Under the pieces are notes generated by a model. That model did no database searches, was not told where the DNA came from, and worked only from the letters and a program-made list of their open reading frames with translations. A stretch of DNA of 64,000 nucleotides from Allolobophora icterica (Eukaryota; Annelida; Clitellata; Crassiclitellata; Lumbricidae): the NCBI GenBank assembly GCA_963556255.1, contig OY744605.1, positions 12,033,140 through 12,097,139 of the forward strand, given 5' to 3'. Positions within the stretch are counted from its first letter, which is position 1. Every line of letters starts with the position of its first letter. Positions 40,790 to 51,339 of the stretch are shown piece by piece. Made by a program: the position numbers and the translations under genes.

Positions 40790-42105
40790 ATGGCAACGGT
40801 AGAAACGAAAAGTGTTCCACCGGTCCAAAAGCAACAGGGCCGGGGTGATGTTCCTAAGATGGAGCTCGGACTATGGGCAAATGAACAGGCCGTCATTAGC
40901 TCCATCAGTAAGTATACCGTACTATTCGACATTGAAGATTTTTTAGTTGTCTGAGAGACTAGACGATGTTAGCCTATGTTGCGGATGAACTGTTGCTAAT
41001 AATAATGTGTATTGACACGCTCACTGACAAACCGCAGTCAGGCACTTACTTAGGCTACATTGACACAATTGAAACATGACGGTACAATTATCAAGATCTT
41101 AATTAACACGCCTGGGCAACCTGTAAGGCGTCCGCTCATTTTACAACTTCCCCCTAGGAAGTGGAAGGCTGAGTCGACGTAGAGGAGGCTTATGGGTATG
41201 GAACCGCAACTTTTCAAGATCTAATGCTCTTCAGGCCAGAGTGTTACCATTCATCTATACCCCATGCTGCCCCATCCACAGAGTGCTCTTATTGGAATAT
41301 AACACCTCTCGAGTTTGGGGAGGTAGTTGTTTGCTGACAATAATTGTCCATTGCTTTAAATCTAATAAATATGAAAATGAACACTGAAAATAATCGTAAT
41401 CGTACGTGTAAAATAATTTTCTATTTAAATCTAATGTAATCCAATCTAGTTATTAGGAAGGCACTGTTGACACTGTCATGGGCGGGGATCCGGGGGTTGA
41501 GGGGGACAAGACCCCACCTTTAAGAGTGGGGGACACCATACATTTGTCCCACCCCCCATTTTGAAGAAACACCAAAACTAGGTGAACAAATTTTAGTTCA
41601 TAACTCTTTTTTGTTCAGATCATTTCAAAAGTGTCCCCTACCTGTCAAATAAGATCGCCGCCACTGGACACTGTAAATAATCATATAGGGCCTAAATAAT
41701 TATAATATTAAATCTAATATAATCTAATCTAATTATAAGAAAGTTAACTCTGTTTCTAAGCATAATTATGTTGCATTGGTGCAAACCATCGACGTAGGCT
41801 ATATTTGAAAAATATCAGAAAAATGCCAGTAAAACGCTGGGAAACAACAGAAGGGGCAGAGTCATTTCTTAAGGACGAATTAGCATGTGAATGCCTCCAT
41901 GGTTTGAAGCGTCATAATTATGTGCAGGCCAATTACACACCTGTTTTGCATTACATTAGGCCCAAAGTGTATAGCATTAGGCCTACACGTTTACATTATT
42001 TTCTTTTTTAGTTTTGTTCTTCGGTGGCATTCTCGGCGTTGCTGGAATGTTTGACAACTGGCAATTCGCAGCTGCCGTTATGTATCCTTGCTCTACATAT
42101 TTCGT

Positions 42106-42140
<35 letters not shown>

Positions 42141-43602
42141 ATTATTATGCATGTTAATTTGCCTATCTATAAATTATACATCAATACGTTAAATACATCT
42201 ACGACATGTTTAGGCTATAGGCCTACATATATATGAAGGTATATATATATATATAAATATGTATATACTAGCTGTAACCCGTGAAAAATCACGGTATATA
42301 AAACCATTATTGCAGTGATAACAATTAAGCTTACTTCCCCGTTATATTACGACGTCATATTATAGGCCTATAGCCGTCGTCAAGACCATCATCGTCAAGA
42401 CAGCCGTCGCCAAGGCGGCAGTATAATTGACGTCACAATAGTGTTTGTTACGGGACAGACAGACAGACAGACAGACGTACATCGGTTATTATGTTGTTTG
42501 ATATATACTTTATGTATATTTGCACATAAAATGTATATAAAATTATATACATACAATGCCTATATATATACAATGTATACATAACATCACTTGACTAACA
42601 CTAAGGGAAGCACTGGACATGACGAATGACCGAGAACAATAATAATTATTTCGATCATTTATTTGTACCCGTCGCCGCCAAATGGATGGCCTCAGGAACT
42701 GATGATAAATATATGTTTATTTGTTTATTTATTTATTTATTAATAAGTTGAACACACGAGCGCGCGCACACACTTGGTCAGAATTAAGTTGCTGTATACT
42801 GAACGATTGTTGGCAGTGGCGGAACCGGGGTCTACCCAAATCGCCGAATCCCGAATCGTCGAAAACCCTTAAACTGCAAAATCCGCCGAATCGCCGAAAG
42901 CGGTTTTCTACCAAGCGTGCGATTCGCCGAAAACTAGTTTTGGAACCGAATCGCCGTGGGTAACCAGATGTATGCAACTTTTACGAGCCTGTCTTCAATG
43001 TTTACTTGTTTGAAATTTGGTTGCCTAATAAAACTGAATTGAATTGAAGAAATCATTTATATACTACTTTAAAACATGTTAAAACATAGCTGGCGATACG
43101 GGTTTCCTTCACAAAATAGTTTCGGCAATTCGGCGGTAATACCATGCATTTCGGCGATTCGGGATTCGGCGATTCGCTACGCGCCCGCGGAGCCAGGCGG
43201 GAGCTTACGAACGTACGCTCCCAAACTGGCTGAGTGGTCTAACTGGGTATACCGTATACGAGGGAACAGGCAGCAGGGATAAAAAGAATTAGGAGCATTT
43301 TTGTCAAGGATAAATTAAGGCTGTAGATGACACGGCTTTGATCTAATCTAGTCCAATCCAGCCTTGTCTATAGTCCAATGATTCTAATCAAATTATAGCC
43401 TACTTCGATGCAGCGCCGCTATCGATTTTCGCTTTAAAATGAATTCGTAGAGAAGAAGAGAAGAAATCTCAGTAGTCCCTTAGACTTCTTGATTAGCATA
43501 TCCAGATGTTCATGGGTCAGCTAAGCTTACTCATTACTGAGTGGTGAAATAGTAGACCAAGTAATAATCAATCGTATACATGCGGATCAATCACAGACAG
43601 AC

Positions 43603-43655
<53 letters not shown>

Positions 43656-46600
43656 GTCTGGATGACTGTTACACATTAGGGAAATGCATAAACCTGTGTA
43701 TAGTTAGATCCCTGAGGAGCAATGGTTTGTCTCTTAACTTAATCGTTTTCCAGACCTGCAGCGTTTATCATATTTCTAATCGAATGGCCGAGAGGAATTA
43801 GATCGAACGGAAAACGAACTGTACAACGAAGGTCAGTCTCACACAACTATTACTTAAATCGTTACGTTACTAAGCCTACACACACACACACGCACACACG
43901 CCCACACACACACACACGTCCACACACACAACCGCCCACACACGCCCACACACACACACACACGTACGCACGCACACACTCACTCACGCACACACTTGTA
44001 TAGGCTGATATATTTATATAAAGTTTGGTAACTGTTCCGGCCTTCTTTTAAGTTCTTTGTCGCTGGACCCATATAGCGATGCGTATAGCTAGGGCTATCA
44101 AATGCCTTGAAAAGCCAGATAAAATAAATTTAATAAAACTAGTTTATCTACGCCGCCTTTAGGTAGGCCTAGACAGTGGCGTAGAAAGGCTTTTGGGGGC
44201 CCTTGTGCAGAGCTTCGATGGTGGGCCCCTTGAAGCCCATTCAATTTGAAACAAAGAAACGCTGTGCAAAAAACACTTGGCGCTTTTTGAGATATTTGCA
44301 TATTCGCACCGTGAGAAATATGCAAATATCATAAATCGCACCCCAATTAAATAATAACTAAATAATTACATTAACATGACTACTTGCTGCCAGGGGCCCT
44401 TCTGACGGCTGGGGGCCCTTGTGCATTGCACAACCTGCACAACACATTGCTACGCCACTGGGCCTAGATAGGTTTGTTATTGTAGCTGTGGATTGTTTAT
44501 TACCCTATAATTTAATTGTCAAATCTTTACCATTAGGCTATGTCTGATGGTTATTTTGATGTAGATTACTCGATGTAGTGTATACGCCTTTGCTTTTGAA
44601 TAGTTATGCAAGTAGGCCTACCAGTCTTGTTGTCAAGAGCTTAAACACCAAGACCAAGGCCAAGACTTTGAATCTCAAGACTAAGACCAAGACTTTGAAC
44701 CTCAAAACCAAGACCAAGATGTTGAACCTTAAGTTTAGACCAAGACCAACTTGAACCTCAAAACCAAGACGAAGACTTTTAAAAACGAACTCGAGTGCAA
44801 TCGAGACCAAGACCTTGGTCTCGTGGACAAGACTGGCAAGTAGGCCTCCCTGTAGAAATATCTGTGGTCAAATACGTTTTGTTTGCTTATTGTTTGTACG
44901 GTATGTCGGTCTGAACGTTAATTCGTCATTTATGCACGCTAGATATCCAGTCTGGAACTAATTTGGATAGAGACGGGATTTGAGGGTCTAACGTAACAAG
45001 ATTATATAGGCCTAATTGTTGCAATATAGGCGTAAATTTATATGGCAACGCGTTAGAGGGGAAACTCTATAAACGCCGTAGCAACATTCTTGGTTGCTGG
45101 CATAGGCGTAGGGGAAATTTCAGCGGCGGGGGGTCAAGATTTTATTTCTGCCCGAAAAAAATCCGAGTAATTGCCATGGCGTCGTGCATTTATAGTCACT
45201 GTAGACGTGACGTCTCTCTAGAACAGCCCAAAAGTCCCTGGACCCCTGAGAATTAGCCTCCTCTGCCCCCCTTTCGGCGGCCTGCTCTTGAACCATTCAG
45301 GATTAAAATCCCTTCGAGTTCCTTCACGTCCGATTCTTTTTGGACAATACTCTTTGAGCATTGGTTGGTTTGGGCAAGGCTGGCCATCCTTCAATACATC
45401 ATCGCTAGAGGGAGCGTTGAAGTTCTCATTCGCAGACTCAGGTTGGTCAGCATCCTCTTCATCAAAACTTGAACTTGAACTTGAACTATGGTCGTTTTCA
45501 TCAAACAGCTCGTTTGACGCAACTGCAGCTTACACCAGATGTGTCCGGTGCAGACAGCAGACTGAGCATAGGTCTATCTGAGGCAGATTGTGAGACTGCG
45601 GTTTTGCTTTGGTTGCACGAAAAAAGTCCGCTGCTTTTGGGACTTTTCACGCACACCGATGAACTTAACATTTTTCCTCTGGTGATTTTTACCATGCTGA
45701 TCTGCGTAGTCTGAATCCCTACCACATTCACTGCACGTAACACGTACGCTGTCGATACCTTCATTTTCGCGAAGGTTCGGCCATTACAAAGTTAAAATTC
45801 TAACTTGATAACTGATGCTAACAATTAACAAATTCACAGCTAAGTAAATATCAAACATGAGAGAAATGTCGGCACACAACGCTGACTTCCCGACCTGCAC
45901 GCCGAAAAGTGGAGTGCAACAGAACTTTGAATTTAGTTCTTTTCTGAAGTCGGTATCCAGCCCACATGTTGGATGCTATTAGTAGGTGAATAACTAAGTA
46001 ACTAATTATTTAGTAAATCATTGAATAAAGCTGTGAATGCTGTCGCGTCTCTCTAAACCCTGTCGTGGCCTATAGAGAGCGCGGCATATTCAATCTCGGA
46101 CCAAAGGAGGGTTTTAGAGATTTAATATAACAACCTACATATACAGATTACATATACGTACCAATCTCTATCGTTTCTATCTATCCCAGTTACTCTTCCA
46201 AGTCAGTCTGACCCGTGCTCCCTGTCCCACGACCTCCGTGTTCCACTCCCCTCCTCCACGATCCCTTGTATCGGCCCCATCATTCTTGCTAAGCTGACTA
46301 AAGGCCGGTAGGGTGAAACGCAGGCAGGCAGGTAGGCAGGCAGATGCCCAGCTTACACACTAGTCAGCCTCGCCTCTGGGGTGATTACGGCGAAGGGGTG
46401 GATGGAGGGTACTCTTCGGTTGATGTGGCCTCCTGTGAGATGTGATATAGTTTGAGGCATCTGCTGTTCTTCCATCACCACGCTGTGCTGGCCGTTTCTG
46501 TCATAGGCCAAGTCGGGAGACGAAGCCGTGACAACTGCTATAGTGGTTTGCGAGCTAGTAGCTACTAATAGTCTAATACTATTCCGATTCGGGCAAATTG

Positions 46601-49600
46601 TTCAGCATATTTCCCGGTGCCTACTTGCCCGAAAAACAGGAATGCCCGAAATTTGGGGGGGCGCTTGCCCCCCTTGACCCCCCGCCTCCTACGCCTATGG
46701 TTGCTGGGCTTATTCCTATTTTAATACGCCAATGGCACTGTATCTGTACTGTAGGCGTGGAGACGGCATTCTCTGTATGACTTAGTATAAATTTATATTT
46801 TTGTTTGCTAGCTTTCAAACCCGTTTAACTGCCATGGTGAAGAGCATCCGCCCACTGAAAAACTACTACGTTAGAACCCTGATAATGCTCATGTAAGCGA
46901 TGAAAATTTGAAGTTTTCGTTTTAGTTCTATTTTTTAAATGTTTTAAATGCTTTGGGAATTGTCGTCCTTTTTCTAATCATTTCCGTAGTAGTTAATCCA
47001 TTGTTTAACGACATCTTATAGCTACAAAGGCAGTTCACGTCTTCAAAGTTCCTTGATAGGCCTACAGTTCATTTCATTTTCCTTTAGTCCATCAGTCTTG
47101 TTTGCTTCTCTGGTGGTTGCTTTTGTAAACACGAATGCATACAACTTAACTGAATACTAAAGCACATTATATTAATGTCCAAAATTTATCCTAATGTTTT
47201 AGTCTATATGTGAAAGGCGTTCATTTAGAACTGTTAAACAACGATCGTTATAGTTGTGAAAGGCACTACACGGAAATGAGACATACACCGCTACCACCTA
47301 GCGATTAAAACTCAGCTATTGCCCGTACTCTGGTAGTGCCAGTCCGAAGTCTGGATAAAGGAGGAGGGCGACGCTAATCATCTTTGTTATGACTCCGCGC
47401 CATTAACCATAAACTAACCTCTTCTCTTCAAATCAGCCTAAGGTCTGTGCACTATTCTCTCCCTCTCTACACAGCTGTCTCTCTCGATATAATAAAGTGC
47501 CGCATGATTTGTGTGAAGTGTTAATTTGTTCTGATTGTTATCCTTTTTCTTCCAGTGTTAGTGTTCCAAGTTGTTTTCTTCTGCCGACCATTCTCGGTGG
47601 ACTCTGCCTCGTCGTATCAAGCCTTATTTATTTGGCGGTAAGTAGACTCATTATGAATAACTAGTGTATTAAATTTTGCCCGTCATATTATGACGTCATA
47701 TTATAGGCCTATGTTGTATCGTTGGTTATCGCCGTCGTCAAGACCGCCGTCGTCAAGACAAACGGTTTATGTTTCACAATAGAACATAACCCGTTTGTGA
47801 CGTAGCGTCCCCCGACAGACGGACACTATATGGATATTATAGGCCTATGTATAGATAATAGGCCTGTAGCAATAATAATATCAGTAGCCTATACTACGTA
47901 CTTGGTGGTAGCAGGCCTAGTACCACTTTGTACAGGTCTGTAGTGGTGGTAGTGGTAAAGTAGTAATGCTAGTGGTGGTAGTGGAATGAGTAGGCCTAGT
48001 AAACGTCTAGCAGTAGTACTACTTCGTAGAGGCCTGTAAACGACGAAACTTTACTATCATTAACCACTGATACTAAAATAGGTTTCTATGAGGCACGCTG
48101 CCTGAAGTGTGAATCCATTGATGCTAACGAGAACAAGACTCAAATTTTTCAGAAATCAGACAGAGTTATAATATATACGTGTTGTACTGGCCTTCACTGT
48201 AAAACATACCACAGGGCCTACCTTCCATCTAGACAGCATTTTGCTTTCAATCGTAATCGTAATCTTGAATCGTAATCTCCAAACTTCTAAAGCGCCACTC
48301 GAAAGCCAAGCTCACCAGCGCTATTACAATTACGTACGATTGAAAGCGAAATGCTCTCTAGATCGAAGGTATGGTACGACGTATGTTAATTGTACAGTGA
48401 AGGCCAGCATATAACACACACGAACTCAATGCCAATGCCATCAAGGCCCATCATGATAGGCCTAATGTAGTAGCCTATATTGGCATAGGCCTATCAGCTT
48501 TACAAATGTTTACGGAGTTCGATGGTATAGGCAGGGCCGGATTAACAAATGTGGTGGCCCTGTTCAGTAAAACTGTGGGGGCCCCAACGACTGTACATGT
48601 AGAGTGCACACAATAAAATGGCGTCATTTTGTAATGTGTCACATAGCACTTGAGTTCCGGTCAGGTCAGAGGTAACTTTGGTCTAGAAAGTGGGGGTACC
48701 AAATTGCGCATCGTTTCCCCTTCAAGACCATTAAGTGATTATAATGGCGCCCAATGAATCTATATTTGGCGCCATTTATACGCAATGCCGAATAATAATA
48801 ATGATGATGCTAATAGTAATAATAACAATAGCAATAAATATAATAATAATGACAATAAGCGTGATAATAAATATAATAACAATAACAACAATAATTATAT
48901 AATATAAACTAGTGTATTTGCCCGTCATAATTATGACGGCAGTGTTTATCGTTGGTTAAAATGCTCTGATCGCCGTCGTCAAGACGACAGTACTGACGTC
49001 ACAAACGACTTCTGTTCCACAATATATTATGACGTCATATTATAGGCCTATATGTATCGTTGGTTATCGCCGTCGTCAAGACCCCCGTCGTCAAGACAAC
49101 CGGTTTATGTTCACAATAGAACAGAAGCCGTTTGTGACGTAGCGTTTATCGACAGACGGACACTATATGGATATTATATGTATAGAATTATAGATGAAAA
49201 TTTAAATTTAAAATTACTAATAATAGACGTGTTTCATTATGGAAGCGTGTGTCGATCATAATTGAAGTGACGTAACAATAGGTCTTTATTCTCTAGATTT
49301 AGACCTAATAACAATAGACATTCATGATTGAAGTGACGTAAGAATGGCCTTTATTCTCTAAATCTAAAATTACAAACAATAGACGTGTTTCACAATTGAA
49401 ACGACGTGACAATAGGCCACAGGGCCTATTTTTCTAAATTTAAACTTAATAACATTAATAGGCTTTTCCTAATTGAAGTGACGTAACAGAGACCTTGATT
49501 CTCTAAATCTAAAATTATTAGTTATAGACGTGTTCCATAATCGAAATGACGTAGGTTACTTACCGAATGTCGAGTCTTTTATTCTCTAACTTTGAACTTA

Positions 49601-50862
49601 ATGACAACTCTTTCATAATTTATGTAACCAAGGCTCTACATTCTGAGATTATTCTCTATATCTGAGATTAAATATAATAGACGTTTTAACAATTGTAATG
49701 ACGTAACTAAAAGCCTTTATTGTCTAAATTTAAACTTAGTAGACTGTTATAGCTGAAGTGACGTAACAAAGGAGGGGGATAGAGTAAGGTAATGGTAACA
49801 CTCATGGCCAGGAGAGCATTAGATTCGCAGTTCGATAGCCTACCCGTAACCCCCCTCTATAGGGCGGCGCCTTCATGGCTGCCAAACCGTGTGTTTAATT
49901 AAGATCTTGCTTGTACTGTCATGTTTCAATGTAATCTTAATTACTGCGTGCGTGTCAGTTTGAATGAATAAAGAAGAGTAGGGCTCTATTATTAGTCTAT
50001 TATTATTTATTCTCTGAATGTAAACTTATAATAACAATACACTTCTTCATAATTGAAGCGACGTAGCAAATGCCTTTATTATCTAAATCTAAAAATTACT
50101 AAATGATGTGTTTCATAATTGAAGTGACATAACAACGTACGGGCCTTTGGTTTTAAAATTAAAACTTATAGGCCTACAATAGACGTGTGTCATAATAAAA
50201 GTGACGTAAAAAGGGCCTTTAATTATTCTTAAAATTTAAATTTGTTAACAAAAACCGTGTTTCGTAGTGTCTCATAACTGAAATGATGTAGCAATAGCCT
50301 ATTGTTATATAATTTCAGTTATGAAACACTGAAACAATAGGCCTTAATTGTACCGTCAGGTTTAAGTATTTAAATAAGCAAGTAAAAATAGGTCTTACTA
50401 GCATTTCTGGTTGATTTTGAGATGAATCTGCCTGATAATGGGAACTCCAATAGGGGCCCACACATGTGCGAAAGTTGTGTATATTAAATGAGTAGTTTCG
50501 AATAATTTCTTCCGAGTTTTTTTGCTCATTTTTACTATTAGACTTAACAAATAACAATAATTATAAAATATTGAAAACATTTCTTTAGCATGTTTGGGGC
50601 CCCTCAGGTGTCGGGGCCCCTGTTCGGCCGAACATGTTGAACATGCCTTAATCCGCCTCTGGCTATAGGTCTAACTTTTTAACTGTTACATTTCCAGGCG
50701 GCCATAAATAATGAAGAATGGAAGCCAGTGCAAACATCGAACAGACGCAAAGACGACCCAGATATTGCTCCTCCACCGTCGAACCCTCCACCAAGGAACC
50801 CCGCATCTCGACAAGAATTCAGCGTAGAAGTGACAGACGACTTTAAGAAAAACCGGTTTTAG
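40790..50862 (+). CDS. cyba: Cytochrome b-245 light chain (p22phox)
   Basis: Six exons: 40790-40907, 42012-42081, 43754-43831, 46812-46892, 47556-47637 and 50698-50862 (TAG). Phases 1-0-2-2-0 join in frame (the second junction falls after two bases of a codon), all introns are GT-AG, and the product is 197 residues (human 195, also six exons). p22phox is the membrane partner that stabilises NOX enzymes and docks the organiser subunit through its tail. Seen here: [16 protein letters not shown], matching the vertebrate N-terminus after a 23-residue extension; [40 protein letters not shown]; and the proline-rich [11 protein letters not shown] at 168-178, the p47phox/NOXO1 SH3-binding motif. The residue matching human His94 is Met. 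Four hydrophobic segments fit the known topology. Most of the 10-kb span is transposon-filled intron. Confidence 0.95.
41477..41666. mobile_element. hAT-type MITE in cyba intron 1
   Basis: 190 bp; CATGGGCGGGGATC left, GATCGCCGCCACTG right. Exact 8-bp duplications GACACTGT at 41469-41476 and 41667-41674. Confidence 0.88.
42107..42138. repeat. (TA)n microsatellite
   Basis: ATATAT repeat just after cyba exon 2; a second short block lies at 42238-42256. Confidence 0.9.
42266..42475. repeat. Dispersed repeat with GACGTCATATTATAGGCCTA, copy 1
   Basis: Starts ACTAGCTGTAACCCGTGAAA; contains GACGTCATATTATAGGCCTA and CCGTCGTCAAGACC blocks; ends in (GACA)n. Copies 2 and 3 lie at 47665-47850 and 48906-49190, all in cyba introns. 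Confidence 0.75.
42830..43185. mobile_element. Non-autonomous element with inverted CGAATCGCCGAATCCCGAAT ends
   Basis: The left AATCGCCGAATCCCGAATCG (42839) is the inverse of CGATTCGGGATTCGGCGATT (43155-43176). A CAGTGGCGGAACC start at about 42817 resembles hAT termini, but I found no matching right end or duplication. Confidence 0.55.
43590..43655. repeat. (ACAG)n microsatellite
   Basis: About 14 CAGA units lie about 100 bases before cyba exon 3. Confidence 0.95.
43878..43998. repeat. (CA)n-rich simple repeat
   Basis: CACACA with interspersed CGCACA and CGCCCA units, just after cyba exon 3. Confidence 0.93.
44174..44460. mobile_element. hAT-type MITE in cyba intron 3
   Basis: 287 bp; CAGTGGCGTAG left, CTACGCCACTG right. 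Exact 8-bp duplications GGCCTAGA at 44166-44173 and 44461-44468. GGGGGCCCTTGTGCA subterminal blocks resemble those of the 25560 and 63072 elements. Confidence 0.92.
44620..44835 (-). repeat. CTTGGTCTTG-type dispersed repeat, copy 3, with 12-bp flanking duplication
   Basis: ACCAGTCTTGT at the left and ACAAGACTG at the right are inverted ends around CAAGACCAAGAC repeats. GCAAGTAGGCCT occurs exactly on both sides (44608-44619 and 44836-44847), as expected for an inserted element. Confidence 0.75.
45101..46699 (-). mobile_element. hAT-type element in cyba intron 3 with zinc-finger remnant
   Basis: 1599 bp; CATAGGCGTAGG left, CCTACGCCTATG right. Exact 8-bp duplications GTTGCTGG at 45093-45100 and 46700-46707. 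It holds the decayed reading frame described at 45530-45775. Confidence 0.9.
45530..45775 (-). pseudogene. C2H2-like zinc-finger remnant in the hAT element
   Basis: A minus-strand frame (different from the longest ORF there) reads [20 protein letters not shown] near 45750-45690, a Cys-x2-Cys...His-x4-His pattern, and runs to a stop after [13 protein letters not shown]. About 80 codons are open, with no start or continuation that I could place. Confidence 0.45.
47665..47850. repeat. Dispersed repeat with GACGTCATATTATAGGCCTA, copy 2
   Basis: AACTAGTGTATTAAATTTTG followed by GACGTCATATTATAGGCCTA, CGTTGGTTATCGCCGTCGTC and a GACAGACGGACACTATATGG end. It is very close to copy 3. Confidence 0.8.
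48906..49190. repeat. Dispersed repeat with GACGTCATATTATAGGCCTA, copy 3
   Basis: Starts ACTAGTGTATTTGCCCGTCA; ends GACAGACGGACACTATATGG. It lies inside the hAT-type element of cyba intron 5, so it was inserted or captured there. Confidence 0.78.
49255..50340. repeat. 60-70-bp tandem array with a GAAGTGACGTAAC core
   Basis: At least eleven degenerate units pair AATTGAAGTGACGTAACA with TTTATTCTCTAAATCTAAAA. Core positions include 49267, 49328, 49472, 49698, 49755, 50055 and 50200. A non-homologous stretch of about 250 bases interrupts it near 49790-50020. Confidence 0.8.
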
Positions 50863-51140
50863 GAAGAAGTAATCGAATTTCTTCCAACTGAGTTAGACTA
50901 TAACCCAGCTCTGGGCGAAAGAAACCTGCTTTTTGAAAACAAAAGCTTGGATTGTTATAAGTATGACGTAAACAGAACTATAGATACGGCGGTCCATAGA
51001 ACATATAATATATTTACTGAGTTGAACGTCGCGCTGCATAGACGTTGAAGTCGTCGGTATCTTAATTAATTAAATTATGTCTTTCAGTTAGAAAACAAGC
51101 CTATAAAACGATTTTGATTCTTTGATGTCACATATATTGC
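50863..51140. other. 3' flank of cyba
   Basis: No gene seen. No canonical AATAAA close to the stop; the transcript end was not placed. Confidence 0.35.
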
Positions 51141-51164
51141 TACAGAAAAAGTACTACGCACATC

Positions 51165-51339
51165 TTAACTAAAGAAGTATCTTAACTAAAGAAATATCTT
51201 CACTAAAGAACTATATTAACTAAAACCATCTTAATTAAAGAAGTATCTTTATTTAAAAAAACATCTTAACTAAAGAAATATCTTAACTAAAGAAGAATGT
51301 TAACAAAAAAGCATATCTTAACTAAACAACTATCTTAAC
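51165..51339. repeat. 17-bp minisatellite, left part
   Basis: About ten copies of ATCTTAACTAAAGAACT variants, the same unit as 54733-56830. Separated from it only by the LINE insertion. Confidence 0.93.

Larger units (their letters stand above)
48532..50661. mobile_element. hAT-type element filling most of cyba intron 5
   Basis: 2130 bp; CAGGGCCGGATTAA left, TTAATCCGCCTCTG right. Flanks GGTATAGG (48524-48531) and GCTATAGG (50662-50669) match at 7 of 8 bases. The right end is only 36 bases from cyba exon 6. GGGGCCCC blocks are subterminal. No transposase remnant recognised; the inside holds other repeats. Confidence 0.8.

Noticed and set aside
45288..45581. 97-codon plus-strand frame in the hAT-type element
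   Set aside because: No motif; the opposite strand holds the zinc-finger-like remnant.
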